A DNA stretch of 64,000 nt from the NCBI RefSeq assembly GCF_900109565.1, contig NZ_FNZZ01000003.1:310001-374000 (forward strand), in the 5' to 3' direction. Position 1 is the first letter of the stretch. The number at the start of each line of letters is the position of its first letter. Below, piece by piece: positions 27,980 to 37,478 of the stretch. The DNA comes from Sphingomonas palmae. Its GTDB lineage: Bacteria > Pseudomonadota > Alphaproteobacteria > Sphingomonadales > Sphingomonadaceae. Below the pieces are notes generated by a model. The model made no database searches and had not been told where the DNA came from. It saw only the letters and a program-made list of their open reading frames with translations. The position numbers and the translations under genes are program-made.

Positions 27980-28296
27980 AGTATCTCCCGGATCGCAGCT
28001 GGCGGACGGCCGAGCCGCACGCCACGTTCGGTTTCAACCAGCGGCCGCTCAATCGTGACGGGATCGCGCACCATCAGGTCGAGCGCGGCATCGTCGTCGG
28101 TGACCGGCGGGGCGTCCCGGCGCAGGCCATCGCGCGGCGCGATACCGGCGCGCGCATAGAGGCGGGCAAGCTCGTCACGTGTCGGCGGATGCTTCAGATA
28201 TTCGACCACCGAAACCTCGACCCCTGCCTCGCGCAGCAACGCCAGCGCCTCGCGCGACTTGGAACAGCGCGGATTATGGAGGATCGTCGCCTTCAT
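27976..28296 (-). CDS. arsC: Arsenate reductase (glutaredoxin type)
   Basis: A 106-residue ArsC starting MKATILHNPRCSKSREAL with the catalytic cysteine at residue 11 in HNPRCSKS. The C-terminal PVTIERPLVET contains the cis-Pro and the conserved RPLV segment. It reduces arsenate with glutathione and glutaredoxin. No arsB, acr3 or arsR gene is nearby, and it is coupled to the phospholipase D gene, so the physiological role may differ from arsenic resistance. Confidence 0.9.
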   Translation of the reverse strand: MKATILHNPRCSKSREALALLREAGVEVSVVEYLKHPPTRDELARLYARAGIAPRDGLRRDAPPVTDDDAALDLMVRDPVTIERPLVETERGVRLGRPPAAIREIL

Positions 28297-28370
28297 CGCC
28301 AAGCCTTCTGCATGAGGCCTTCTACCGCTTGGCTTGGACTGGTCTAGTGCACGACTGGCCGCGGCGATCA

Positions 28371-28412
28371 GAACAAGAAAAAGCCGGGGCAAGCTCAACG
28401 ACTTGCCCCGGC
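28371..28412 (-). terminator. Intrinsic terminator of the accB-accC operon
   Basis: GCCGGGGCAAG and CTTGCCCCGGC (28383-28393 and 28402-28412) form a perfect 11-bp stem with an eight-base loop. On the minus strand it is followed by TTTTTCTTGTTC. It lies 25 bases after the accC stop and is one of the clearest terminators in the window. Confidence 0.9.
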
Positions 28413-28436
28413 GATATTCTTTCTCGTTGATGCAAG

Positions 28437-29789
28437 TTAGCCGCCTTGCCGCGCCAGCCAGTCCTCCAGCCACTTGATCGTATAGTCGCCCGACTGGAAC
28501 TCGGGATCGTCGAGCAGCGCCTGGTGGAGCGGGATGGTGGTCTTCATCCCTTCAATGACGAACTCCTCCAGCGCGCGGCGCAGGCGGCGCAATGCGCCCT
28601 GTCGCGTGGTGCCGTAGACGATCAGCTTGGCGATCATGCTGTCGTAGTAGGGCGGCACCTTGTAGCCCGCGTACAGCCCCGAATCGACGCGGACGTGCAT
28701 GCCGCCCGGCGCGTGGTACTGCTTTACGAGGCCGGGGGAGGGCGCGAAGGTGCGCGGGTCCTCGGCATTGATGCGGCACTCGATCGCGTGGCCGCGGAAC
28801 ACGACGTCTTCCTGCCGGAGTGTCAGCGGCTCACCCTCGGCGATGCGAATCTGCTCGCGTACCAGATCGAGCCCGGTGATCGCCTCCGTCACCGGATGCT
28901 CCACCTGCAAACGGGTGTTCATCTCGATGAAATAGAACTCGCCGTTCTCCCACAGGAACTCGATCGTCCCAGCACCGCGATAGCCCATGTCGGCCATTGC
29001 GCGGGCACAGATGCCGCCCATCCGCGCGCGCTCCTCGGGCGTGATGACTGGGGAAGGCGCTTCCTCCAGCACCTTCTGGTGCCGACGCTGGAGCGAGCAG
29101 TCGCGCTCGCCCAGGTGGATTGCATTGCCCTTGCCGTCGCCGAAGATCTGGAACTCGATGTGGCGCGGGTTGCCAAGATACTTTTCGATATAGACGGTGG
29201 CGTCGCCGAACGCGGCCTTCGCCTCGCTGCCTGCCTGCGCCATCAGCGTCTCAAGCTGGTCGGGCGAGGTGCAGACCTTCATGCCGCGACCACCGCCGCC
29301 CGACGCCGCCTTGATGATGACCGGATAGCCGGCGCGCTCGGCGATCGCCTTCGCCTCATCCACGTCGCTGACCGCGCCGTCGGAGCCCGGCACGAGCGGC
29401 AGGCCGAGCGCGCCCGCGGTGCGCTTCGCCTCGATCTTGTCGCCCATCGTGCGGATGTGCTCGGGCTTCGGCCCCACGAAGATCAGGTTATGCAGCTCGA
29501 CGATCTCGGCGAACTTGGCGTTCTCGCTGAGGAAACCGTAGCCCGGATGGATCGCATCGGCGCCCGAGATTTCGGCGGCCGAGATGATGTTGGGGATGTT
29601 TAGGTAGCTCTCGGCGGCGGACGGCGGGCCGATGCAGATCGCCTCGTCGGCCAATCGCACGTGCATCGCGTCAGCGTCGGCGGTGGAATGCACCGCGACC
29701 GTCTTGATCCCCATTTCGTGGCACGCGCGGTGGATGCGCAGCGCGATCTCGCCGCGGTTGGCGATCAGCAGCTTCTTGATCTGCGGCAC
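28437..29789 (-). CDS. accC: Acetyl-CoA carboxylase, biotin carboxylase subunit
   Basis: AccC carboxylates biotin on BCCP with ATP and bicarbonate, the first half-reaction of fatty acid synthesis. The 450-residue protein starts [19 protein letters not shown] and contains the ATP-grasp glycine loop [13 protein letters not shown], the [16 protein letters not shown] motif and [11 protein letters not shown]. It follows accB by six bases. Confidence 0.97.
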   Translation of the reverse strand: MPQIKKLLIANRGEIALRIHRACHEMGIKTVAVHSTADADAMHVRLADEAICIGPPSAAESYLNIPNIISAAEISGADAIHPGYGFLSENAKFAEIVELHNLIFVGPKPEHIRTMGDKIEAKRTAGALGLPLVPGSDGAVSDVDEAKAIAERAGYPVIIKAASGGGGRGMKVCTSPDQLETLMAQAGSEAKAAFGDATVYIEKYLGNPRHIEFQIFGDGKGNAIHLGERDCSLQRRHQKVLEEAPSPVITPEERARMGGICARAMADMGYRGAGTIEFLWENGEFYFIEMNTRLQVEHPVTEAITGLDLVREQIRIAEGEPLTLRQEDVVFRGHAIECRINAEDPRTFAPSPGLVKQYHAPGGMHVRVDSGLYAGYKVPPYYDSMIAKLIVYGTTRQGALRRLRRALEEFVIEGMKTTIPLHQALLDDPEFQSGDYTIKWLEDWLARQGG

Positions 29790-29795
29790 AGGCGC

Positions 29796-30290
29796 TTACT
29801 CGACCACCACGAGCGGCTGGTCGAACTCGACCGGCTGTCCGTTCTCGACCAGCACCGCCTTGACCGTACCAGCCGAAGGCGCGGTGATCGGGTTCATCAC
29901 CTTCATCGCCTCCACGATCAGCAAAGTGTCGCCGGCGGCAACGCTCTGCCCGACGCTCGCGAACGGCTTCGCGCCCGGCTCGGCGGCGAGATAAACGGTG
30001 CCGACCATCGGCGAGCGGACTGCGTTCGCATCGCTGGGCGCGGACGGCCCGGCATTGTCGACCTGCGGCGCGGCGGCGGCGGGTGCAGCCGCCGGTGCGG
30101 GCGCGGCGGCGTAATGCATCGGCGCGGCGGCGACCTGCGCGGCCTTGCGCGCGACGCGGATCTTGCGATCGCCGTCCTCGACCTCGATCTCGGTCAGCTG
30201 CGTGGTGTCGAGCAGCTCGGCGAGCTGGCGCACGAGGTTCACGTCGACCTGCATCGCGCCACCACCATTTGCTTCGTTCATGTCGGCCAT
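29796..30290 (-). CDS. accB: Acetyl-CoA carboxylase, biotin carboxyl carrier protein
   Basis: A 164-residue BCCP. The N-terminal part ([26 protein letters not shown]) binds AccC, a flexible Ala/Pro-rich linker follows (about residues 55-90), and the C-terminal biotinyl domain carries EAMKVMNPI with the biotinylated lysine. The residue after that lysine is Val, whereas Met is commonest. ATG 30290 has GAAGGGG upstream. Together with aroQ and accC it forms an operon. Confidence 0.95.
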   Translation of the reverse strand: MADMNEANGGGAMQVDVNLVRQLAELLDTTQLTEIEVEDGDRKIRVARKAAQVAAAPMHYAAAPAPAAAPAAAAPQVDNAGPSAPSDANAVRSPMVGTVYLAAEPGAKPFASVGQSVAAGDTLLIVEAMKVMNPITAPSAGTVKAVLVENGQPVEFDQPLVVVE

Positions 30291-30324
30291 CAGCCTTGAT
30301 TCCCCTTCAAGGGCGCGCGCTGTG

Positions 30325-30771
30325 TCAGAACTGTGCCGCCGCTTCAAGCGCGAGGGCGTAGGATAGCGCGCCGAATCCCGCAATGGTTCCGCGTGCGGCA
30401 CGACCGACGAACGAGGTGTGGCGGAATTCCTCGCGCGCGTGCGGGTTGGACAGATGCACCTCGATCACGGGCGTGCGGATCGCCTTGATCGCGTCGTGGA
30501 GCGCGATCGAGGTGTGGGTGAACGCGCCCGCGTTCAGGATCACCGCGCGCGCGTCGTACGCTTGCGCCTCGTGCAGCCAGTCGACCAGATGCCCTTCGTG
30601 GTTCGACTGCCGCATGTCGATGTTGAGGTCGAGCTCGCGGGCGCGATCCTCAAGCCGCCCGGCGATGTCGTCGAGCGTGTCGTGACCATAGATCTCCGGC
30701 TCGCGCGTGCCCAGCAGGTTGAGGCTGGGGCCGTTCAGGACGAACACGGTGGTGTTATCGGGTGCAGGCAT
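30325..30771 (-). CDS. aroQ: Type II 3-dehydroquinate dehydratase
   Basis: The enzyme dehydrates 3-dehydroquinate in the shikimate pathway. The 148-residue protein is the dodecameric type II form with [19 protein letters not shown] (active-site Arg and Tyr), [12 protein letters not shown], the [17 protein letters not shown] segment and [15 protein letters not shown]. The gene order aroQ-accB-accC is widespread. The intergenic region of 182 bases to thiSG is divergent and must hold both promoters. Confidence 0.97.
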   Translation of the reverse strand: MPAPDNTTVFVLNGPSLNLLGTREPEIYGHDTLDDIAGRLEDRARELDLNIDMRQSNHEGHLVDWLHEAQAYDARAVILNAGAFTHTSIALHDAIKAIRTPVIEVHLSNPHAREEFRHTSFVGRAARGTIAGFGALSYALALEAAAQF

Positions 30772-30953
30772 CGGCGAGCGGCTTTCTTGAACACCGGCGG
30801 CGCCGGGACTAGGTGGCTGGTCGTCACCTCTCTAGCCCGCTCGCCCGTCGCTTGTCGAAGGGCCGCGCTTCGTTCCGCCGGGAAGACGAGGCACGGGGCT
30901 GGCGATCACGCAACCCGCAATGGACGGGGGCGCGCGCCCTCGAAGCGACCACC

Positions 30954-31991
30954 ATGCCCCATTCCGACGGAACCGTCTCGATTGTCGTCAACGGCGAGCA
31001 CAAGCGCGTCAAGGCGGGGCTGACGATCGCTGACCTGGCCGAGCAGCTGGGGCTGGTGCCCGAGAAGGTGGCGGTCGAGCGCAACCTGGAGATCGTGCCG
31101 CGCTCGACGCTTGCGCAAGTCTGCGTCGAGGACGGCGACGAGCTGGAAATTGTCCACTTTGTTGGTGGTGGCGACCATTCGGTCGCGGGGGCCGGCGGCG
31201 GCGACCACACGCGCCCGGTGGCCGACGACACCTGGACCGTCGCCGGCAAGACGTTCCGATCGCGCCTGATCGTCGGTACGGGCAAGTACAAGGACTTCGC
31301 GCAGAACGCCGCCGCGCTCGAGGCGTCGGGGGCGGAGATCGTCACCGTCGCCGTGCGCCGCGTCAACGTCAGCGATCCGAAGGCGCCGATGCTGACCGAC
31401 TTCATCGATCCCAAGCGCGTCACCTACCTGCCCAACACTGCCGGCTGCTTCACCGCCGACGACGCGATCCGCACGCTGAGGCTCGCGCGCGAGGCGGGCG
31501 GTTGGGACCTCGTCAAGCTCGAGGTGCTGGGCGAGGCGCGCACGCTCTACCCCGACATGCGCGAGACGTTGAAGGCGACCGAGGTGCTGGTGCGCGAGGG
31601 ATTCAAGCCGATGGTCTATTGCGTCGACGATCCGATTGCGGCGAAGCAGCTCGAGGAAGCGGGCGCGGTCGCGATTATGCCGCTCGGCGCGCCGATCGGG
31701 TCGGGGCTTGGCATCCAGAACCGCGTCACGATCCGCCTGATCGTCGAGGGTGCCAAGGTGCCGGTGCTGGTCGATGCGGGCGTCGGTTGTGCCTCCGACG
31801 CGACCGTGGCGATGGAACTCGGCTGCGATGGCATCCTCATGAACACGGCGATCGCCGAGGCGAAAGACCCGATTCTGATGGCCGCGGCGATGAAGTCGGC
31901 GGTCGAGGCGGGGCGGATGAGCTACCGTGCCGGGCGCATGGGGCAGCGTCGCTACGCCGACCCGTCGAGCCCGCTCGCGGGACTGATCTGA
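30954..31991 (+). CDS. thiG: Fused sulfur carrier ThiS and thiazole synthase ThiG
   Basis: ThiS carries sulfur as a thiocarboxylate on its C-terminal Gly-Gly, and ThiG builds the thiazole phosphate of thiamine from DXP. Residues 1-73 are ThiS ([21 protein letters not shown] ending IVHFVGGG). A linker (74-92, GDHS...GGGDHT) joins it to ThiG (about 93-345), with [28 protein letters not shown] and the phosphate loop GVGCASDAT. In this fusion the Gly-Gly is internal. ATG 30954 gives the ThiS start. No TPP riboswitch motif was seen upstream. Confidence 0.92.
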   Translation: MPHSDGTVSIVVNGEHKRVKAGLTIADLAEQLGLVPEKVAVERNLEIVPRSTLAQVCVEDGDELEIVHFVGGGDHSVAGAGGGDHTRPVADDTWTVAGKTFRSRLIVGTGKYKDFAQNAAALEASGAEIVTVAVRRVNVSDPKAPMLTDFIDPKRVTYLPNTAGCFTADDAIRTLRLAREAGGWDLVKLEVLGEARTLYPDMRETLKATEVLVREGFKPMVYCVDDPIAAKQLEEAGAVAIMPLGAPIGSGLGIQNRVTIRLIVEGAKVPVLVDAGVGCASDATVAMELGCDGILMNTAIAEAKDPILMAAAMKSAVEAGRMSYRAGRMGQRRYADPSSPLAGLI

Positions 31992-32005
31992 ATCAGACCG
32001 GACGC

Positions 32006-32030
32006 GGAACAACCCTCATGGATCCTCGTT
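32006..32030 (+). promoter_or_regulatory. Sigma-EcfG type promoter for the CsbD gene
   Basis: GGAAC (32006-32010) and CGTT (32027-32030) are separated by 16 bases, which matches the alphaproteobacterial general-stress sigma factor EcfG consensus GGAAC-N16/17-CGTT. It lies 47 bases before the CsbD ATG, a fitting distance for a start site near 32037. Confidence 0.7.
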
Positions 32031-32076
32031 TCTTCTTCACCGGGTTCAATCAGCCTGAAACGAAGGAGTAATCGCG

Positions 32077-32259
32077 ATGGGTGAACTGACCGACAAGATC
32101 AAGGGCGGCGTCAACGAGGCGATTGGCAAGGCCAAGGAAGCGCTCGGCGAGCACAACAACGACGCCAGCCTGAAGGCCGAAGGCGAGGCGCAGCAGGCGA
32201 AGGGCAAGGGCGAGCAGATGAAAGGCAGCGTCAAGGGCGCGCTGGGCGACAACATCTGA
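32077..32259 (+). CDS. CsbD-family stress protein
   Basis: A 60-residue hydrophilic protein starting MGELTDKIKGGVNEAIGKAKEALGE, rich in Gly, Lys, Glu and Ala, and typical of CsbD/YjbJ. Relatives are abundant in the stationary or general stress response; the molecular function is unknown. AAGGAG lies nine bases before the ATG. An EcfG-type promoter upstream and a perfect terminator downstream mark it as a monocistronic stress gene. Confidence 0.93.
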   Translation: MGELTDKIKGGVNEAIGKAKEALGEHNNDASLKAEGEAQQAKGKGEQMKGSVKGALGDNI

Positions 32260-32282
32260 TCTCAACCGGCTTTACAGTCGAC

Positions 32283-32319
32283 AAGGGCCGTTCCGCGTTG
32301 CGGAGCGGCCCTTTTGTTT
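32283..32319 (+). terminator. Intrinsic terminator after the CsbD gene
   Basis: AAGGGCCGTTCCGC (32283-32296) pairs with GCGGAGCGGCCCTT (32300-32313) with one G-T pair and a three-base loop, followed by TTGTTTG. The 14-bp stem is very stable and lies 23 bases after the stop. Confidence 0.88.
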
Positions 32320-32344
32320 GCCCGAGCGCGTCCACGCTCCTGCA

Positions 32345-34006
32345 TTAGCGGTTGCGGATCGCCTCGAGTGTCGTGGCAGCGGTGATGACCTCCACGTCGG
32401 TCTTCAGGTGCAGCAGTCGCACGCCACCCTGCGCCATCGCGCGGTCTAACGCGGGCGCGAAATCAGCGGTCTTCTCCACCGTCTCCGCCCAGCAGCCATA
32501 AGCGCGTGCGAGCGCGGCGAAGTCGGGGTTGTGGAGCCGCGTCGCCGATACGCGGCGTGGGAACTCGCGCTCCTGGTGCATGCGGATTGTGCCGTAAGCG
32601 CTGTTGTCGACCACGACGACCAGCAGCGACGCGTCGTGCTGCACCGCGGTCGCCAGTTCCTGCCCGTTCATCAGGAAATCGCCGTCGCCCGCGACCGCGA
32701 CCACCGTCCGCCCGGGCCGGCGCAGGCTTGCCGCGACTGCGGCTGGCACGCCGTAGCCCATCGCCCCGCTGGTGGGCGCAAGCTGCGTCCCCGGCCCGGC
32801 GTAGCGCCAGTAGCGGTGCCACCAGCCCGAGAAATTGCCTGCGCCGTTGCAGATGATCGTGTCGGCGGGCAGGCTCTCGCGCATCGTCGCAACGCATGGA
32901 CCGAGGTCGAGTGTAATGCCGTCGCGTGGCTTGGGTGTCGTCCACGCCTCATAATCCGCGCGCGCCTCAACGGCACTCGGATGCGCCGGACCATCGATCG
33001 TCAGCAGCGCCTCGGCGAACTCGGCCATGCCGGCGCAGATCGCGAGATCGGTGCGATAGGTCATGCCGAGCTCGTTCGCGTCGGGATGGACGTGGGCCAG
33101 CCGCTGCCCCGGATGCTCGGGCGTGACGAGCGTGTAGCCATCGGTTGTCGCCTCACCCAGCCGCGGGCCTACGACCAGCAGCAGGTCGGCGTCCTTCACC
33201 CGCGCGACCAGTTTCGGGTTGGGACCGTAGCCCAGATTGCCCGCATAGGCCGGGCACTCGTTGGGCACCGCGTCCTGCCGGCGGAACGCGGCCACCAGTG
33301 GCACGCCGGTGCGGTCCGCCCAGGCGGCGATATCCTCGGCCGCGCGCTCGTCCCAGCCCGCGCCGCCGATTACCGCCACCGGCCGCTCGGCGGTGGCGAG
33401 CAGGTCGGCGAGTTGCGCCATGACGCTAACATCCGGCGCCTGCGCCGCGCGCTCGACCCGCGGCCGGTCGACCGCTTCGACCCGGTCGAGCAGCATGTCC
33501 TCGGGTAACGCGAGCACGACCGGGCCGGGGCGCCCGTTCATCGCGACCGAATAGGCGCGCGCGACGTACTCGGGGATGCGGCGCGCGTCGTCGATCCGCG
33601 CCGCCCATTTGGCGACGCTGCCGAACATGGCCTCGAAATTGATCTCCTGAAACGCCTCGCGGTCGCGCGTGCCGCGGTCGACGTCGCCGACGAACAGGAT
33701 CATCGGCTGCGAGTCTTGCCGGGCGACGTGAACACCGATGCTGGCGTTCGTCGCGCCGGGGCCGCGCGTCACGAATGCGATGCCGGGGCGATGCGTCAGC
33801 GCGCCATCCGCGCAGGCCATGAATGCGACTCCGCCCTCCTGCCGGCACACCACCGTCTGGATTGCGGGCACGTCGACCAGCGCGTCGAGCACCGCGAGGA
33901 AACTTTCACCCGGCACGGTGAAAATCCGCTCGCACCCTTGTGCAACCAGCTGGTCGACGAGGATGCGCCCCCCGGTCCTCATGGTCTCGGTCGTGTTGCT
34001 CTGCAT
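32345..34006 (-). CDS. Thiamine diphosphate-dependent enzyme (IlvB-like)
   Basis: A 553-residue protein with the three domains of the acetolactate synthase / ThDP enzyme family. The N-terminal pyrimidine-binding domain has the catalytic glutamate in CRQEGGVAFMA; the middle domain and the C-terminal pyrophosphate-binding domain follow, the last with AVAGDGDFLMN and NSAYGTIRMHQ (GDG-N motif). The reaction is unknown: it may be a carboligase or 2-oxoacid decarboxylase, and it is unlikely to be the biosynthetic acetolactate synthase because no ilvN follows. It is divergent from the SMP-30 gene with a 93-base gap. Confidence 0.85.
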   Translation of the reverse strand: MQSNTTETMRTGGRILVDQLVAQGCERIFTVPGESFLAVLDALVDVPAIQTVVCRQEGGVAFMACADGALTHRPGIAFVTRGPGATNASIGVHVARQDSQPMILFVGDVDRGTRDREAFQEINFEAMFGSVAKWAARIDDARRIPEYVARAYSVAMNGRPGPVVLALPEDMLLDRVEAVDRPRVERAAQAPDVSVMAQLADLLATAERPVAVIGGAGWDERAAEDIAAWADRTGVPLVAAFRRQDAVPNECPAYAGNLGYGPNPKLVARVKDADLLLVVGPRLGEATTDGYTLVTPEHPGQRLAHVHPDANELGMTYRTDLAICAGMAEFAEALLTIDGPAHPSAVEARADYEAWTTPKPRDGITLDLGPCVATMRESLPADTIICNGAGNFSGWWHRYWRYAGPGTQLAPTSGAMGYGVPAAVAASLRRPGRTVVAVAGDGDFLMNGQELATAVQHDASLLVVVVDNSAYGTIRMHQEREFPRRVSATRLHNPDFAALARAYGCWAETVEKTADFAPALDRAMAQGGVRLLHLKTDVEVITAATTLEAIRNR

Positions 34007-34099
34007 GTCTGCTGCCTAGCCCGGCCGGCGTTGCAGCGGCAAGCGCTTGCGCTCGGCGTCGCGCTGTCCGATCCTTCGCGGCGTAAAGAGGAGAGGATT

Positions 34100-35020
34100 A
34101 TGGCGGCGTTCGAGCTGGTGGCGGATGGGTTGCGCTTTCCGGAGGGGCCGGTCGTTATGCCCGATAGCAGCATCATCCTGGTCGAGATCGAAGCCGGGCG
34201 CATCACGCGCGTGACGCCTGACGGTCGCAAGGAGGTGGTGGCGACGCCCGGCGGCGGCCCCAACGGTCTCGCGCTCGGCCCCGACGGCATGCTCTATTGC
34301 TGCAACAACGGCGGGTTCCATTATGTCGAGAGCAACGGCATGCTCGCACCCCACGGCATCGCGGCGAATTATTCGGGCGGGCGGATCGAGCGGATCGATC
34401 CAGCGACCGGTCGCGTCGAGGTGCTGTACCGATCGGGCGATCACGGCGTCACCCTGCGTGGCCCCAACGACATCGTGTTCGACGCGCACGGCGGATTCTG
34501 GTTCACCGATCACGGCAAGATTGACTATGCCAAACGCTGCCACGACGTCGTCGGCATCTTCTACGCCAAGGCAGACGGCAGCTTCGTCGAGGAAGTGATC
34601 TTTCCGTCGATGAATCCGAACGGCATCGGCCTGTCGCCAGACGGCAACACGCTCTACGCTGCCGAAACGTACACCTGCCGACTGATGAGGTTCAACGTGA
34701 CCGCGCCCGGCAAGGTCGCGCCCGACGCAGGACCGGGCGGTCCCGGCATCCCGCTCTACCGCCCGGCCGGGTACAAGTTCTTCGACTCACTGGGAATAGA
34801 GTCTTCGGGGAACATCTGCGTCGCAACGATCGGCGAGTGCGGCATCAGCGTCGTCTCGCCCGCCGGCGAGCTTGTCGAGTTCGTCGCCACGGATGACGTC
34901 TTCACCACCAATATTGCGTTCGGCGGCGCGGACATGATGGACGCGTACATCACCCTGTCGGGTACCGGACGGCTGGTGAAGACGCGCTGGGCGCGGCCGG
35001 GATTGAAGCTGCAACACTGA
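34100..35020 (+). CDS. SMP-30/gluconolactonase-family protein
   Basis: A 306-residue six-bladed propeller protein. Metal-ligand segments of the family are seen: FPEGPVV (Glu), GGGPNGLALGPDG (Asn), RGPNDIVFDAHGGFWFTDHG and SMNPNGIGLSPDG. Members hydrolyse sugar lactones or related substrates with Ca or Zn; the substrate here is unknown. AGAGGAGAGG just before ATG 34100 marks the start. It has no signal peptide and no close metabolic partner. Confidence 0.88.
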   Translation: MAAFELVADGLRFPEGPVVMPDSSIILVEIEAGRITRVTPDGRKEVVATPGGGPNGLALGPDGMLYCCNNGGFHYVESNGMLAPHGIAANYSGGRIERIDPATGRVEVLYRSGDHGVTLRGPNDIVFDAHGGFWFTDHGKIDYAKRCHDVVGIFYAKADGSFVEEVIFPSMNPNGIGLSPDGNTLYAAETYTCRLMRFNVTAPGKVAPDAGPGGPGIPLYRPAGYKFFDSLGIESSGNICVATIGECGISVVSPAGELVEFVATDDVFTTNIAFGGADMMDAYITLSGTGRLVKTRWARPGLKLQH

Positions 35021-35084
35021 CCCGCGTGGACAAGCGCCGCGTGACCGGCGATGAGCGCGGCGAATGATAAAGGGGGTAGGGCAG

Positions 35085-35735
35085 GTGCGCGACACGGTGA
35101 TCTTCGATTTCGGCGGCGTCATCACATCGTCGCCCTTTGAGGCGTTCGCGCGGATGGAGCGAGAGCGCGGGCTGCCGGAGAATCTCATTCGTCGCATCAA
35201 CGCGACCGATCCCGACAGCAACGCCTGGGCGCGGTTCGAGCGCGCGGAGATCGACGCGGCTGGCTTTGACGCCGCCTTTGCCGAGGAAGCGCGCGTGCTG
35301 GGGCACGAGTTGCGCGGCGACGACGTGCTGGCGCTGCTCGCGGGCGACATCCGGCCGCGGATGGTCCACGCGCTCGATTGGTTGAAGCACAACGGCTATC
35401 ACCTCGGCTGCATCACCAACAACGTGCCCGCGGGCGAGGGCGCGGGGATGTCGCGGAACGCGGAGAAAGCGGCGCTTGTCGCCGACGTACTCGAACGCTT
35501 CGATCACGTGATCGAGTCGAGCAAGGTCGGCCTGCGCAAGCCCGACCCGAAGATCTACCGCATGATGCTCGATACGCTCGGCAAGGCGGCGGACCAGTGC
35601 GTCTACCTCGACGACCTCGGCATCAACTGCAAACCCGCCGCGGCGATGGGGATGGTCGCGATCAAGGTGGAGGGCGAGGGCCAGGCACTCGACGATCTGG
35701 CGCACGCGCTCGGCGTCATGCCGGGGTCGTTCTGA
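35085..35735 (+). CDS. HAD-IA family hydrolase (DFGGV variant)
   Basis: A 216-residue haloacid-dehalogenase-like protein related to the N-terminal phosphatase domain of epoxide hydrolase and ACAD10. I favour GTG 35085 (VRDTVIFDFGGVITSS), with GGGGTAGG upstream; ATG 35064 would add seven residues. Motif I is DFGGV, so the usual second aspartate (DxD) is replaced by Gly. Motif II ITNN, motif III K of SKVGLRKPDPKIY and motif IV YLDD are intact. The replaced acid/base residue makes classic phosphatase activity uncertain. Confidence 0.83.
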   Translation: MRDTVIFDFGGVITSSPFEAFARMERERGLPENLIRRINATDPDSNAWARFERAEIDAAGFDAAFAEEARVLGHELRGDDVLALLAGDIRPRMVHALDWLKHNGYHLGCITNNVPAGEGAGMSRNAEKAALVADVLERFDHVIESSKVGLRKPDPKIYRMMLDTLGKAADQCVYLDDLGINCKPAAAMGMVAIKVEGEGQALDDLAHALGVMPGSF

Positions 35736-35791
35736 CGTGTTGACCGGCTCGCCCGCGGATCGGTAAGCGGCCAGACGAGAGAGAGGCTGTG

Positions 35792-36520
35792 ATGAAGAAG
35801 CTTTATCCGGATGCGGCGGCGGCGCTCGACGGTCTGCTGTTCGACGGCATGACGATCTGTGCCGGCGGGTTCGGCCTGTGCGGCGTGCCCGAGCGGCTGA
35901 TCGACGCGATCCGCGACGCGGGAACGCGCGATCTGACGATCGCCAGCAACAACGCCGGGATCGACGGCGAGGGGCTCGGCAAGCTGCTGCGCACGCGCCA
36001 GGTCAAGAAAATGATCTCGAGCTACGTCGGCGAGAACAAGGAGTTCGAGCGCCAGTATCTGTCGGGCGAACTCGAGGTCGAGTTCTGCCCGCAAGGAACG
36101 CTCGCCGAACGCTGCCGCGCGGGCGGCGCGGGCATCCCCGGCTTCTACACCAAGACCGGCGTCGGCACGCTGGTGGCCGAGGGCAAGGAAGTGAAGTCGT
36201 TCGACGGAGAGGATTACATCCTTGAACGCGGCATCCGCGCCGACATCTCGATCATCAAGGGCTGGAAGGCGGACGAGAGCGGCAACCTCATCTTCCGCAA
36301 GACCGCGCGCAACTTCAACCAGCCGATGGCGACCGCGGGGCGCGTCTGCGTCGCTGAGGTCGAGGAAGTCGTGCCGGTCGGCACGCTCGATCCCGATCAC
36401 ATCCACCTGCCCGGCATCTACGTGAAGCGGATGATCGTCGGTGCGCCCTACGACAAGAAGATTGAGTTCCGACTGACCCGGCCACGTGCGCAAGCGAGCG
36501 CGGCAGGGTCGGAGGTCTGA
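35792..36520 (+). CDS. scoA: 3-oxoacid CoA-transferase subunit A
   Basis: Subunit A of a succinyl-CoA:acetoacetate-type CoA-transferase, used to activate or dispose of ketone bodies and oxoacids. The 242-residue protein has the glycine-rich [16 protein letters not shown] segment and the ending of the family with [18 protein letters not shown] 35792 has GAGAGG five bases upstream. Subunit B lies after an intervening phosphatase gene. Confidence 0.94.
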   Translation: MKKLYPDAAAALDGLLFDGMTICAGGFGLCGVPERLIDAIRDAGTRDLTIASNNAGIDGEGLGKLLRTRQVKKMISSYVGENKEFERQYLSGELEVEFCPQGTLAERCRAGGAGIPGFYTKTGVGTLVAEGKEVKSFDGEDYILERGIRADISIIKGWKADESGNLIFRKTARNFNQPMATAGRVCVAEVEEVVPVGTLDPDHIHLPGIYVKRMIVGAPYDKKIEFRLTRPRAQASAAGSEV

Positions 36521-36524
36521 GGCG

Positions 36525-37478
36525 ATGGCCCGCACGCTGATCGTGCTGATGGCGGCGGCGACCGCGCTCGCGGGATGCGCGACGCAGCAACGCATAGACG
36601 TGCCTTTACCCAGCATGCCGCCGATGATCGCATCGGCGCCGCCACCCGGGATGGCATACCTCTACGGCTCGGCCGAGGCGGATGCATTGAGCGAGCAGGC
36701 ATATAACGGCATGCTCGGCTACGTCCGCGCGCTGCTCGATCGCACTCGCGACGCGCGCGGGCGCCTGCCGCACCAGCGAGCGGCGGGCACGCTGCCGCGC
36801 TGGCCGGCGAGTGCCTCGGCGGTGCTGGCGTCCGGATCGACCGCAGCGGTGCCGCAGCCGACGTCGTGCGGCGCGCTGCCCCCTGCGGTGGTGCTCGACA
36901 TGGACGAGACGACGGTCCTGAACCTCGGCTACGAATATAACGACGCGCAAACCGGGCAGGCATATGATGCCAAGCGCTGGGATGCGTGGGAACGCGGCGG
37001 CGCGGACAAGGTCGTTGCGGTACCCGGCGCGGTGGCGGCGTTCCGGCAACTGCGCGCGGCGGGCGTCGCGGTCGTCATCAACACCAACCGCAATGCCGCG
37101 AACGCCGCCGATACCGCACGCGCGCTCGCGGGCGCAGGGCTCGGCACCTTCGAGCACGGCACGACGCTTTGGTTGAGGGGCGACGCAGACGGCAAGTCGG
37201 GCAAGGACGGCCGTCGCCAGGCGATTGCCGAGAGGTACTGCGTGCTGGCGCAGATGGGCGACCAGCTCGGCGACTTCGCCGACTTCTTCAACCCGCCAGG
37301 ACCGGCCCCCGCCTCGGGGCGGCGCCTTCTGCCCAGCACCAGCCGTCTCGTCGCGCGCTGGGGCGCGGGATGGTTCGTCCTGCCCAACCCCGTCTACGGC
37401 ACCGGCCTCGGCTCGGGCTGGGACGACACCTTTCCCGCGGACCGCCGCTGGAGCCAGACGCCCGAAGGAGTGAAGTGA
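36525..37478 (+). CDS. Lipoprotein acid phosphatase / 5'-nucleotidase, e(P4) family
   Basis: A 317-residue lipoprotein with lipobox ALAGC and the acylated cysteine at residue 18. HAD-type motif I is [10 protein letters not shown] (about residue 126), with INTNRN as motif II, K in the [10 protein letters not shown] region, and GDQLGDF as motif IV. Members are outer-membrane-linked phosphatases that act on nucleotides or phosphomonoesters. It begins four bases after scoA and overlaps scoB by one base (TGATG), so it is inserted inside the CoA-transferase operon. Confidence 0.87.
   Translation: MARTLIVLMAAATALAGCATQQRIDVPLPSMPPMIASAPPPGMAYLYGSAEADALSEQAYNGMLGYVRALLDRTRDARGRLPHQRAAGTLPRWPASASAVLASGSTAAVPQPTSCGALPPAVVLDMDETTVLNLGYEYNDAQTGQAYDAKRWDAWERGGADKVVAVPGAVAAFRQLRAAGVAVVINTNRNAANAADTARALAGAGLGTFEHGTTLWLRGDADGKSGKDGRRQAIAERYCVLAQMGDQLGDFADFFNPPGPAPASGRRLLPSTSRLVARWGAGWFVLPNPVYGTGLGSGWDDTFPADRRWSQTPEGVK

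Noticed and set aside
30840..30875. CGCTTGTCGAAGGGC, like a dispersed repeat of sphingomonads
   Set aside because: Too short and single in this window to be called a repeat without a genome search.
30772..30953. A TPP riboswitch upstream of thiSG
   Set aside because: Neither the CTGAGA nor the ACCTGAT-type conserved segments of the TPP riboswitch can be found.
32019..32072. A 17-codon frame (MDPRFFFTGFNQ...) before the CsbD gene
   Set aside because: The expected transcript start of the EcfG promoter (about 32037) is downstream of its ATG.
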